Position numbers and translations under genes: made by a program
In this document: in pieces, positions 8,240-16,426 of the stretch
Numbering within the stretch: the first letter of the stretch is position 1
Layout of the letters: each line of letters opens with the position of its first letter
DNA from: Eubacteriales bacterium
GTDB lineage: Bacteria > Bacillota > Clostridia > Peptostreptococcales > Anaerovoracaceae
NCBI GenBank assembly: GCA_028706405.1
Contig: JAQWBM010000028.1
Coordinates: 1-32,413, forward strand
Length of the DNA stretch: 32,413 nt
Direction of reading: 5' to 3'
The notes under the pieces: generated by a model
What the model was told of the DNA's origin: nothing
Database searches by the model: none
The model's input: only the letters and a program-made list of their open reading frames with translations

Positions 8240-8996
8240 TTCCATTCCTCCACTGGGTGAGAACAAACCCGTCTGCGTTATTGCCGGATCCCGAGTATGG
8301 AATATCGTTCTCAATTTCAAATTCAATGTCTGTTCCAGCTACGGCCTTTATATACGAAATTTCAATAGTTTGATTCCCTGTCCGATGCAAAAATCGTTTT
8401 TCTCCATGGGGATACTGTTTTAGAAAAGCATAATATTCTTCCAGCGTCAGTTCCAGCTCTGTCATAATTGCGGCGTGAGGTGCTCCAACATAACGGAAAT
8501 GCCAGGGTTCGTGCGCAATTCCTGTGATCGCCTCTTTCCCTTTTGGATAGCGTTCGATGAAGCCGTAGGCCGCAGCTTTCTCACGAAACGTCTGGCAGAT
8601 GCCGGAATAGGGAAAATCCGGACGGATGAAGTCAATCTCCGGTTTGCCAAGCTCCAGGTCGATGGCAAGTCCGGTCTGATGTTCGCTGTGATCTGGCCTC
8701 GCTACAAACTGCTCTGTAAAGGCAGCCCCGTTATCTCGCAGGGACTGGTCATAAATCTTCTGCTGTTCTTCTCTGGAGCGCCAGCCGCTCACCGCGCTGA
8801 TCTGCTCCCAGCCCTCGATACTGCTCATGATCTTGGAAAGCAAAACAGCGGCTCTGCGTTCCAGCAAGACACTGCTGTCTGAATGAACTGGGACAAGAGA
8901 ACCTTCTACATTTTCCGAACAGTAGGGATACTGACCGTTGACCAAAATCAGGTTGCCCGCATGAACAGACTTTTGCGGTATTACAAGCCTTTTCAT
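8226..8996 (-). CDS. vanXY: D,D-dipeptidase/D,D-carboxypeptidase VanXY
   Basis: This zinc peptidase removes normal D-Ala-ending precursors (D-Ala-D-Ala dipeptide and pentapeptide ends), so that D-Ala-D-Ser precursors prevail. The VanY/VanX-type metal site is complete: SEHQTGLAID (His106, Asp113) and EPWH (Glu163, His166). It has 256 residues and no signal peptide, which fits the cytoplasmic bifunctional VanXY class. The start overlaps the vanG stop by 4 bases and the end overlaps vanT, so the three genes form one tight unit. Confidence 0.93.
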   Translation of the reverse strand: MKRLVIPQKSVHAGNLILVNGQYPYCSENVEGSLVPVHSDSSVLLERRAAVLLSKIMSSIEGWEQISAVSGWRSREEQQKIYDQSLRDNGAAFTEQFVARPDHSEHQTGLAIDLELGKPEIDFIRPDFPYSGICQTFREKAAAYGFIERYPKGKEAITGIAHEPWHFRYVGAPHAAIMTELELTLEEYYAFLKQYPHGEKRFLHRTGNQTIEISYIKAVAGTDIEFEIENDIPYSGSGNNADGFVLTQWRNGNDKG

Positions 8997-10042
8997 ACGC
9001 CCGCCGCCAATTCAATCACGCGGGAAATGACCTGTTCAAAAGAAATTCCGACGGCTTTCATCATATTGGGATACCGGCTGTGCGCTGTGAAGCCGGGAAT
9101 CGTATTGACTTCATTGAAAATGACCTTGCCGTCGGCGCTTAAGAACATGTCCACCCGCGCAAAGCCGCGGCAGCCCAGCGCTTGATAAATCGTCTTTGCG
9201 GTCTGTTTGATTTCCTTTACTTTTTCTTTGGGGATTCGTGCCGGGACATGAATGGTCGAAGTTTTCAGAGTATACTTTTCCGTAAAATCAAAAAATCCGT
9301 CTGATAATTCGATTTCATCGACCTCTCCGGCTGTCAGCTCATCATTACCCATCACGGCACAGCCGACTTCAATCCCTTTGATGGTTTCCTCAATAATTAC
9401 TTCATTATCGTATTCAAAGGCAAGTTTGATGGCGGCGGGGAGACCGTGCCGGTCAGCCACTTTGGTAATGCCATAGGAGGAACCGGCTCTGACCGGCTTT
9501 ATGAACAGCGGATACCCGAGGTGTTCCGCCTGCGCCGGAGCGATTCCGGCATCCATATTCTTTTTCAAAATAAAGGAGGCGGGAACCTGCACACCGGCAG
9601 CATGTGCCAGCTTGTGTGCACGGTCTTTGTCCATGCAGAGCGCGGAGGCCAGTGTGCCGCAGCCGACAATCGGGATTCCCGCCATCTCAAACAAGCCCTG
9701 CACCGTGCCGTCCTCTCCGTTTTTTCCATGGAGAATAAGAAATGCGGCGCCAATCGGGAGTTTTACAACTTTGTCAGGGTGAAATATCAACAGGGTATGC
9801 GCTTCACGATCCGGCGAAATTGCTGCCGGCAAGCAGTCAGAGGGATTACACCAGGTGTCAGACGCAATTTTTTCATGATCCCCCTCAAATCGATACCAGT
9901 TTCCCTTTGGTGAAATCCCGATCAGTACGGGCATAAATTTGCAGGTATCTATATACTGAATCACAGAGTAGGCTGATTGGAGCGACACACTATACTCGGG
10001 AGAACATCCCCCGAACAGGATTGCAATATTTAATCTTTTCAT
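8993..10042 (-). CDS. vanG: D-alanine--D-serine ligase VanG
   Basis: This ATP-grasp ligase makes the D-Ala-D-Ser dipeptide that gives low-level vancomycin resistance. It has 349 residues with the Ddl pattern: ILFGGCSPEYSVSLQSA, HGKNGEDGTVQGLFEMAGIP, FIKPVRAGSSYG, then FDFTEKYTLKTS and FNEVNTIPGF. The omega-loop EKY (not the EKG of VanA/VanB D-lactate ligases), together with the adjacent racemase and VanXY, identifies the D-serine type; the order W-G-XY-T matches VanG. It overlaps the vanW remnant by 4 bases (ATGA). The frame is intact. Confidence 0.93.
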   Translation of the reverse strand: MKRLNIAILFGGCSPEYSVSLQSAYSVIQYIDTCKFMPVLIGISPKGNWYRFEGDHEKIASDTWCNPSDCLPAAISPDREAHTLLIFHPDKVVKLPIGAAFLILHGKNGEDGTVQGLFEMAGIPIVGCGTLASALCMDKDRAHKLAHAAGVQVPASFILKKNMDAGIAPAQAEHLGYPLFIKPVRAGSSYGITKVADRHGLPAAIKLAFEYDNEVIIEETIKGIEVGCAVMGNDELTAGEVDEIELSDGFFDFTEKYTLKTSTIHVPARIPKEKVKEIKQTAKTIYQALGCRGFARVDMFLSADGKVIFNEVNTIPGFTAHSRYPNMMKAVGISFEQVISRVIELAAGV

Positions 10043-10523
10043 TTTACTTTTGATCCTTTCTCAACAACATTCGTCCCTTCGGGAAGCGGATAGCCGATTT
10101 CGCATTTGTTTTGGTAAAGCAGCTTTTCGGAGATATAGTCCCCGTTTGCTATCTGAATCGTTTTTTGCTTCACATCTACTTCTTCAAAAACCTTGTTGTT
10201 CTTGCGGTAATACAGTGACTCACCATTTACAACCTCGTAAAATTTCCCGTTGTCCTGATCAGTCAGCAGGCGCCCGGTAATGTGATCTTCATCAAACGAA
10301 ATACTGATTTGAAAGGACATCTCCGTCTCGTTTTTGACCTTCAGATCGAGCCAGCCCTCCGATACGGTCGCATCAACACCCAGAGGTGCGTCACTAGGTG
10401 GTTCCGGGAAATCCTTCACATCATGCCCGTGCCGTTCCGCAACGGTGAGCGGTGTATGAAGAAACATCCAAAAGAGCAATATTTGAGCAAAAGAAAATCC
10501 CCGTTTGGTACTTTTATGGTACC
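10039..10523 (-). pseudogene. vanW: vanW, C-terminal remnant cut by IS21-family element
   Basis: About 160 codons of a VanW-family protein survive, recognisable from LLFWMFLHTPLTVAERHGHD and ISEGWLDLKVKN-like text (here VSEGWLDLKVKN). A full VanW is roughly 275 residues. The frame runs into the inserted element at 10523/10524, so an apparent start inside the element is not native. The bases on the far side of the insertion (13136-13197) do not encode the missing N-terminus, so a deletion accompanied or preceded the insertion. The role of VanW in resistance is not established. The remnant still overlaps vanG by 4 bases. Confidence 0.85.
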
Positions 10524-10687
10524 TGAGTATTACGCCGATTTGGTCCACGCGCCCGCAAAAAGTGGTCCAGTGTAACGCGAGAAACGGTCCAGCAAAACGC
10601 GGGTTGGTCCAGTGAATAAAAACCCGGTGGTATTCTGAATGTATGCACCGTGCAAACGGGGCAAATACATTTCAGGAGGTCATGAAT

Positions 10688-12226
10688 ATGACCAGTTATC
10701 GGGAAATCCTGCGGCTTCATAGCCAAGGACTCAGCCAGCGGAGTATCGCGGCAAGCTGCGGGTGCGGCAAAGGCACCGTGCAGCGAACAGTGGAACACGC
10801 AAAGAAACACAACCTTGTCTGGCCTTTGCCGCCGGAGATGACAGATTCGCGGTTGCGGGATTTGTTTTCGCCATCATCAAAGGATTCCGGGTACTACAAG
10901 GAGCCGGAATTTGAATGGGTCCATCGTGAGATGGCAAAAAGCGGTGTCACATTGAGCCTGCTGTGGAACGAGTATTGCGCCCAGTGCCGACAAAACGGCG
11001 AGATACCATACATGTATACGGCATTCTGTGACCGGTACCGCGAGTACAGTGTGCGCACCAAAGCCACCATGCACATTGAGCGCAGACCCGGTGAGCAGAT
11101 GGAAGTGGATTGGGCCGGGCAGACAATGGAGGTCACGGACAACCTGACCGGCGAAATCATTCCGGCGTACGTCTTTGTGGCGGCTCTGAGCTACAGCGGA
11201 TATACGTATGTGGAGGCGTTTCTGTCACGCAACCAGGAGAACTGGATTGCCGCCCATGTGAACGCTTACCGATTTTTTGGCGGCGCAACACGGATACTGG
11301 TACCAGACAACCTCAAGACAGGGGTCATTAAAAACACCAATGCCGAGGTCGTGCTGAACCGGACCTATCAGGAAATGGCTGAACATTACGGCACGGCTGT
11401 GCTTCCGGCCAGAGTGCGCAAGCCAAAGGACAAGCCCTCTGTTGAGGGCACAGTCGGCATCATCTCCACTTGGATCATCGCGGCGCTGCGCAATTGGAAA
11501 TTTTTCACTTTGGAAGAAGTCAATGAATCCATTCGCGGTCAGCTGGAGGAATTGCATCACAGGCCGTTTCAAAAAAAGGGCGGTTGCCGCTTGAGCGTGT
11601 TTTTGGAGCAGGAAAAGCCGCTGCTAATACCGCTGCCGCTCAGAGAATTTGAGTTTGCACAGTGGAAGATTTGCACAGTGGCCTACAATTACCATGTTTC
11701 CCCGGACAAGATGTTCTACAGTGTGCCAAGTGCGTACATCAAGAAAAAAGTAGATGTACGGCTGACTCGCAGCATGGTGGAGGTGTTTCTTGACGGGGAA
11801 CGCATTGCCTCTCATCCCCGCAAGCATGGGCATCCGGGGCAGTATTCCACATTACCGGAGCATATGCCGGAGGACCACCGCAAGTATACCCACTGGAATG
11901 CTGAACGGTTTCTCGCTTGGGCGCGGAGTATGGGCGACAATACCGTTACGGTGGTGAAAGCAATCCTCGCTGCCCGAAAGGTTGAACAGCAGGGTTACCG
12001 GGCCTGTATGGCGCTTCTGAAACTCAGTGACAAGTATTCCGCTTTTCGATTGGAAGCAGCTTGCAAACGGGCACTAACTTACACGCCATCCCCCAGCTTC
12101 AAGAGCGTTCAAAGCATTCTTGCTACCGGTCAGGACAAGTTGCCGGGAGAAGAACCTGTGGACCCCTCCGCCGAATTTGGCTTCACCAGAGGCCCTGGCT
12201 ACTACGGCGATGGAGGTGACAGGTAA
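10688..12226 (+). CDS. istA: IS21-family transposase IstA
   Basis: This 512-residue DDE transposase has an N-terminal HTH (LRLHSQGLSQRSIAASCGCG then KGTVQRTV), an integrase core beginning with GEQMEVDWAGQTME (first Asp), VPDNLKTGV (second Asp) and KPSVEGTVG (catalytic Glu), and a beta-rich C-terminal domain. The start at ATG 10688 is chosen because AGGAGG lies 8 bases upstream; ATG 10682 is too close. The stop overlaps the istB start (TAATG), giving coupled translation. It acts with IstB to insert the element. Confidence 0.95.
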   Translation: MTSYREILRLHSQGLSQRSIAASCGCGKGTVQRTVEHAKKHNLVWPLPPEMTDSRLRDLFSPSSKDSGYYKEPEFEWVHREMAKSGVTLSLLWNEYCAQCRQNGEIPYMYTAFCDRYREYSVRTKATMHIERRPGEQMEVDWAGQTMEVTDNLTGEIIPAYVFVAALSYSGYTYVEAFLSRNQENWIAAHVNAYRFFGGATRILVPDNLKTGVIKNTNAEVVLNRTYQEMAEHYGTAVLPARVRKPKDKPSVEGTVGIISTWIIAALRNWKFFTLEEVNESIRGQLEELHHRPFQKKGGCRLSVFLEQEKPLLIPLPLREFEFAQWKICTVAYNYHVSPDKMFYSVPSAYIKKKVDVRLTRSMVEVFLDGERIASHPRKHGHPGQYSTLPEHMPEDHRKYTHWNAERFLAWARSMGDNTVTVVKAILAARKVEQQGYRACMALLKLSDKYSAFRLEAACKRALTYTPSPSFKSVQSILATGQDKLPGEEPVDPSAEFGFTRGPGYYGDGGDR

Positions 12227-12969
12227 TGGTGAACGAAGCAACGATGGACAAACTCCGCGAGATGCAACTCGACACAATGGCGGAAGCTTTCCGCGCACAA
12301 GAAAGCGATCCCTCTATTGCGTCCCTGTCCTTTGCGGACAGGTTCGGTCTGCTGGTGGATGCCGAATGGTCCGCCCGCAGAAGCCGGAAGTTGACACGCC
12401 TCATCCGGGGCGCTGGGCTCCATTTCCCAAGCGCCTGTGTGGAGGACATCGAATACCACGCCGACCGCAAGCTGGACAAAGCCCTCGTTTCCAAACTGTC
12501 CACCTGCACCTACATTCAGGACAAGCACAACATTATCATTCTCGGCGCGTCCGGCGCGGGGAAAACCTATATGGCTTGTGCCTTTGGTATCGCTGCTTGC
12601 AAAGGCTTCTTCCGCGCCAAGTATGTCCGGTTGCCCGATCTGCTCAATGATTTGACTGTCGCTCATGGCACCGGCACTTACCAGAAGGTGATGAAGCAGT
12701 ACAAACGCGCCGACCTGCTCATTCTGGACGAGTGGCTTCTTCTGCCGCTAAAGGTGGCTGAAGCCCGTGATGTATTGGAGATTGTGGAGGCCCGCCACCA
12801 GAAAGGTTCAACGATCTTTCTTTCCCAGTTCTCCCCAGCAGGCTGGCACACCAAAATTGGTGAAAGCACGCTGGCTGATGCCATTTTGGACAGGATTGTC
12901 CACGATTCCTACGAGATTTTCATTGACGGCAAGGACTCTATGCGCAAGCGCAAGGGTTTGAAAAAGTAA
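12226..12969 (+). CDS. istB: IS21-family transposition helper ATPase IstB
   Basis: This AAA+ helper of 247 residues has Walker A GASGAGKT (107-114) and Walker B LLILDEW (164-170). It matches the usual IstB length. It assembles on target DNA and directs IstA integration. Its start codon shares one base with the istA stop. Confidence 0.95.
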   Translation: MVNEATMDKLREMQLDTMAEAFRAQESDPSIASLSFADRFGLLVDAEWSARRSRKLTRLIRGAGLHFPSACVEDIEYHADRKLDKALVSKLSTCTYIQDKHNIIILGASGAGKTYMACAFGIAACKGFFRAKYVRLPDLLNDLTVAHGTGTYQKVMKQYKRADLLILDEWLLLPLKVAEARDVLEIVEARHQKGSTIFLSQFSPAGWHTKIGESTLADAILDRIVHDSYEIFIDGKDSMRKRKGLKK

Positions 12970-12977
12970 CCCACATC

Positions 12978-13022
12978 GCGGGGCGGATCGTAACCGCTGT
13001 GGTCCGCCCCGCACTTTGCATA
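12978..13022. terminator. hairpin downstream of istB
   Basis: A perfect 10-bp G+C-rich stem (12978-12987 with 13013-13022) closes a 25-nt loop. There is no real T-run, so it may act as a messenger 3' structure or a weak terminator inside the element. Confidence 0.5.
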
Positions 13023-13197
13023 CTTATGCAATTTCTTCCGCTGGACCACCGCTGCGTAATCGTGGACCGCTTTTCCCGGCAGCGTGGACCGTTTCCCGCG
13101 GGCGCGTGGACCAAATCGGCGTAATACTCAGTACCCAAACGGGGACAAGCATGTTTTTGATTTTAATGAAGAAAACCTGAAAAAAGAACTATGAAAA

Positions 13198-14345
13198 TCA
13201 TACGATTTTCTGACAATCTATGGGTAGCTTTACGGTAAAGGTAATATGCTCATTGGCACTCTCGGCGGTAATCGCGCCTCCATGCAGTTCAACGATTTCC
13301 TTTGCAATTGCAAGACCCAGCCCGGCTCTGCCGGTGGAGCTGGAGCGCGAAGTATCAAGCCGGAAGAATTGTTCAAAAATTCGCTCCAGCTTTTCGGGAG
13401 AAATAGTTTTGCCATGGTTCTCCACACGCAGCCTCACATAATTGCTGTCAGACGGCTCCGTCAAAACAAGGATCTCCGTATCTGAATCGCTGTAGTTAAT
13501 AGCGTTGCGGATGAGATTGTCAAATACGCGCTCCAGCTTATCCGGGTCACAAATAATCCAGATATCCGGTGCTAAGTGTAAATCCCAGCGCAGGGATTTC
13601 TCTGTAAGCACGGGGTTAAATTCAAAGGTAACCTGTTCCAGCATCCGGGTCAGGTTGACACGTTCAGGTTCCAGTGTCAGTTGAGTTAGGTTAAAGCGAG
13701 TAATGTCAAAAAACTCGTTAATGAGTGTTTCCAGACGCTCTGCTTTATCAAGGGCAATGCCGGTGTATTTGGCACGAAGATCCTGCGGGATCTGCGGTTC
13801 ATCCCGAAGCAAGGTGAGATATCCGATCACGCTTGTCAACGGCGTTTTCAGGTCGTGGGCCAGATAAACCACCAGATCGTTTTTACGCTGTTCGGCTAGC
13901 TGGGCATCTAATTTTCGCTTTTCCAGTGTTTGGCGTACAGCGTTCAATTTCTTTTCTGTAGAAGATAATTCTGGAGCCAATGTGATTTCTGTGTCATTTT
14001 CTTGGATCAATTCATCAATTCCTCTATTGATTTCATAAAAGTACTTTGTAAACCGATTTAGATAAAAAGCAAATAGAATAAAAAAAACAACACCTATGGA
14101 GATGTAAATAAACCAATCCATATAATTACGGATAGATTGTTGATATAGGTTTAATGCTGACCTATATTCCATATGAAAAGCGTTTTTAAAAAAAGAAACC
14201 ATAAAATCTGCAAATCTTCCACTTAAAAAGAAAGAATAAATTGCCCAAATTATTATGCAGCTCCTATTACCAAAAGCAAAGTAGTAAAAAACAGTTTCGT
14301 TTTCAGTTGGCGATAATCATCTGTCTTTCTTCTCTTATTTTTCAA
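13198..14345 (-). pseudogene. vanS: vanS sensor histidine kinase, 1-base frameshift
   Basis: The kinase core is complete: H box LAHDLKTPLTSVIGY, N box NLIRNAINYS, G boxes and GLGLAIAKEIVELHGG. The first codons are in another frame: from TTG 14345 (overlapping the vanR end) the reading KNKRRKTDDYRQLKTKLF... VIGAA meets TAA at 14255. Adding one base between 14257 and 14256 restores GAA-I-IIWAIYSFFLSGRFADFM in frame with the rest. As it stands, translation could only restart at ATG 14202, giving 334 residues without the first membrane helix and most of the sensor region. Signal sensing is probably lost, while kinase activity might remain. Confidence 0.85.
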
Positions 14346-15033
14346 TTTTATATCCCACCCCCCACACGGTTTTCACAAATTTCGGCTTCCGGCTGGGTTC
14401 GTGCATCTTTTCTCGGAGCCTCGCAATGTGCGCCATGACAGTATTATTATTGTCGAGATATTTCTCGCCCCACACAGCCTCGAACAGCTCCTCCGATGAA
14501 ACAACCTTGCCGCGGTGCTCGCAGAGGTACCAAAGAATATGAAACTCTATGGGCGTCAACGGCAGCTCTTTTCCATACAGTATGCATTTATGGCTGTCCT
14601 GCGAAATATAAAGCCCGGCAAAATCGTATTCCTGGCTTTCCATCGGGAGCGCATTTGCGGCATTGTACCGTGTATAGCGCCTGAGCTGCGTTTTGACGCG
14701 GGCAATTAGCTCCAGCGGATTGAACGGTTTTGTGATATAGTCGTCCGCTCCCAGAGTCAAGCCGGTAATCTTATCCATGTCTTCCACCTTTGCGGTAAGC
14801 ATAATGATCGGAAACAGATGGCTCTCGCGGATCTTCTGACAGAGCGCAAAGCCGCTCATGTCCGGCAGCATAACATCCAGAATCGCAAGGCTCATATCCT
14901 CACGTTCTATACAGGCAAGTGCATCTGTTGCATTATAAAACTTAAATACCGTATAGTTTTCATTTTGAAGATAAACCTCGACAAGATCAGCAATTTCTTT
15001 CTCATCGTCAACGATTAGAACCTTATCGCCCAC
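14335..15033 (-). CDS. vanR: VanR response regulator (OmpR family)
   Basis: This 232-residue regulator has an N-terminal receiver domain (VLIVDDEKEI; phospho-acceptor Asp53 in LAILDVMLPDMSG; Lys102 in ITKPFNP) and a C-terminal winged helix (LPLTPIEFHILWYL ... VWGVGYKIEK). It should activate the resistance genes after phosphorylation by VanS. The start is GTG 15033 with GGAAGGAGC upstream. The stop lies inside the first codons of the frameshifted vanS. With the sensor damaged, its activation would depend on cross-talk or on the truncated kinase. Confidence 0.92.
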   Translation of the reverse strand: MGDKVLIVDDEKEIADLVEVYLQNENYTVFKFYNATDALACIEREDMSLAILDVMLPDMSGFALCQKIRESHLFPIIMLTAKVEDMDKITGLTLGADDYITKPFNPLELIARVKTQLRRYTRYNAANALPMESQEYDFAGLYISQDSHKCILYGKELPLTPIEFHILWYLCEHRGKVVSSEELFEAVWGEKYLDNNNTVMAHIARLREKMHEPSRKPKFVKTVWGVGYKIEK

Positions 15034-15164
15034 TATCTTCAGCTCCTTCCATCCAAAAATTGAGATACTGCTATTCGATAAATGCAGTAATTTATTCGAA
15101 GAAAATCATTAAAAACATAAGCTCGAATTAGAGTTGTATACCCTTTTTTTCTAAAAAATTCGTT

Positions 15165-15359
15165 TCATTCTCGTGTTCCTTTTTTCCTATTTTCTTTCAA
15201 TCTACCGTCTGCAGGCTTTGGTGCTTCTTTTGGAATGGCCCATACATGACCAAAACGAATCGCTCCGCTAATTCTGTTTTCTTCGCAGAGCTTTTGTATT
15301 CTTCGCTTTGAGATTCCCCATTTATCAGCAACCTGCTGCACGGATATATAATTAAACAT
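15165..15359 (-). CDS. small excisionase/MerR-like HTH protein
   Basis: This 64-residue protein has the helix-turn-helix ISVQQVADKWGISKRRIQKL followed by the CEENRISGAIRFGHVWAIPK turn typical of HTH_17 excisionase-like proteins. The start is ATG 15359 with GGTGGAGGAA upstream. It sits just before vanR, where the published vanG cluster has vanU, but vanU is a Cro/CI-type regulator; this protein is a different class. A good promoter precedes it. It could be a regulator or a relic of the transfer element; the end is basic and low-complexity. Confidence 0.75.
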   Translation of the reverse strand: MFNYISVQQVADKWGISKRRIQKLCEENRISGAIRFGHVWAIPKEAPKPADGRLKENRKKGTRE

Positions 15360-15389
15360 TTATATTCCTCCACCATGTTTCTAAAATAA

Positions 15390-15418
15390 ATTATATGCGC
15401 TAATACGAATAAAATCAA
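15390..15418 (-). promoter_or_regulatory. promoter of the HTH/vanR region
   Basis: On the minus strand, TTGATT (15418-15413), 17 bases, then TATAAT (15395-15390), about 30 bases before the HTH gene start at 15359. It may also transcribe vanR and vanS, which follow in the same direction after 131 bases without a clear terminator. Confidence 0.7.
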
Positions 15419-15597
15419 GGTAGTATTTAAAGTCAAAATCAGGAAACAAAAAAACCTGACCAATTTTGTACTAATGACATACAAAGGATAGTTGCCGCTA
15501 AGGGGAGACTATTTCTTTTTCTATACAGAGAAATATGGTACTATGGGTTTAAAGACGATTACATTTTAAATGTATAAACACAATGAGAGGTTGATTA

Positions 15598-15830
15598 TGA
15601 AAGCACGTGATAGCGGTATGCCCGAACAGCTGATTATGTTATGATTTTTAATATTTTGCATCATGATAAACCGTCCGTAATATTAAATGAAGCTTATGGA
15701 ATTCTTAAGGTCGGCGGCAAAGCTGGAATTATGCACTGGAATTATGATACGTTTACTCCCCCGTGAGCCCAGTATGGATATTCGCCCAAAACCAGATGAT
15801 GGCGAAATTTTTATTTACATAAGGAGGAAG
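15598..15830 (+). pseudogene. class I SAM-dependent methyltransferase remnant
   Basis: Pieces of one protein appear in several frames. A start MKARDSGMPEQ (15598) is broken by TGA near 15643. A second frame (15632-15766) reads DYVMIFNILHHDKPSVILN and then LKVGGKAGIMHWNYDTFTP. A third (from about 15758) reads PREPSMDIRPKPDDGE. These are the late Rossmann motifs and tail of a class I methyltransferase. At least two frameshifts and an internal deletion, including the SAM-binding glycine loop, make it non-functional. Confidence 0.75.
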
Positions 15831-15834
15831 AGTC

Positions 15835-16167
15835 ATGAAAGTTGGAATTATCAGATGTATGCAAACAGAGGATTATTGCCCCGGTACAACGGATTTTCGG
15901 ATGATCCGTGAAAAAAAGGGGGCTTTTGAAAATATAGATGAAGAGATTGAAATAGTTGGTTTTATAAATTGCGGCGGATGTCCTGCAAAAAAGTCTGTTC
16001 TTCGCGCGCGTGAATTGGTTAAACGCGGAGCGGATACAATCGTATTTGCTTCTTGTATCCAAAAAGGAACTCCAATTGGCTATCCTTGCCCATTTGCAAA
16101 AAAAATGAAGGACATTATACAGAAAGATTTACCAGAACATATTAAATATTTGGACTTTACACATTAA
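15835..16167 (+). CDS. CGGC domain-containing protein
   Basis: This 110-residue protein has the INCGGCPAKK motif (about residues 44-53) that defines the CGGC family, plus further conserved cysteines (RCMQTEDYCPG, FASCIQKG, YPCPFAKK) able to bind metal. The family is presumed metal-binding; its precise role is unsettled. The start is ATG 15835 with a perfect AAGGAGG. It is the only intact gene in a stretch of pseudogenes. Confidence 0.88.
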   Translation: MKVGIIRCMQTEDYCPGTTDFRMIREKKGAFENIDEEIEIVGFINCGGCPAKKSVLRARELVKRGADTIVFASCIQKGTPIGYPCPFAKKMKDIIQKDLPEHIKYLDFTH

Positions 16168-16208
16168 CGATAAGAGAACATTTTTGGATTAAAGAGAGGT
16201 ACATTTCT

Positions 16209-16352
16209 GTAAATCTGACAGCATATACCATTAATAATAACAACTATTTCAAGCTGCGGGATTTAGGAGAAACCTTTCATTTCAATGTAGCCTGGGATGC
16301 CAAGAACAATTCGATTGTGATTGATCCCACTGAAGACTATACTGCTGATTAA
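16209..16352 (+). pseudogene. copper-amine-oxidase-like stalk domain fragment
   Basis: A frame without any start reads VNLTAYTINNNNYFKLRDLG, ETFHFNVAWDAKNNSIVID and ends at TAA 16352. This is the C-terminal half of a Cu_amine_oxidN1-type repeat, common at the ends of clostridial surface proteins. No signal peptide or rest of a protein is present, so it is a leftover end of a lost gene. Confidence 0.65.
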
Positions 16353-16426
16353 ATCTGGTATTATAGAATACCCCAAGTAGATGTAACCTTTTAAGCGTTG
16401 TAAATAACATGCAGGAGGAGAAGTAT

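Larger units (their letters stand above)
10524..13130 (+). mobile_element. complete IS21-family insertion sequence
   Basis: The 2607-bp element has perfect 33-bp terminal inverted repeats (10524-10556 and 13098-13130, starting TGAGTATTACGCC) and a 5-bp target duplication GTACC (10519-10523 and 13131-13135). It carries istA and istB in the order and overlap typical of IS21. Each end also carries several copies of GGTCCA (four visible per end), the multiple transposase-binding repeats of this family. All parts look intact, so the element may be active. Its orientation is opposite to the van genes. Confidence 0.95.

Noticed and set aside
7505..8423. Long + strand frames inside vanT and vanXY
   Set aside because: They are antisense shadows of G+C-rich coding sequence; the minus strand proteins have full family motifs.
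10039..10548. 169-codon minus frame as an intact gene
   Set aside because: Its first codons lie inside the IS21 end; the native part is a broken vanW.
12202..12666. 154-codon minus frame opposite istB
   Set aside because: It is antisense to the Walker-motif protein with no independent start signals.
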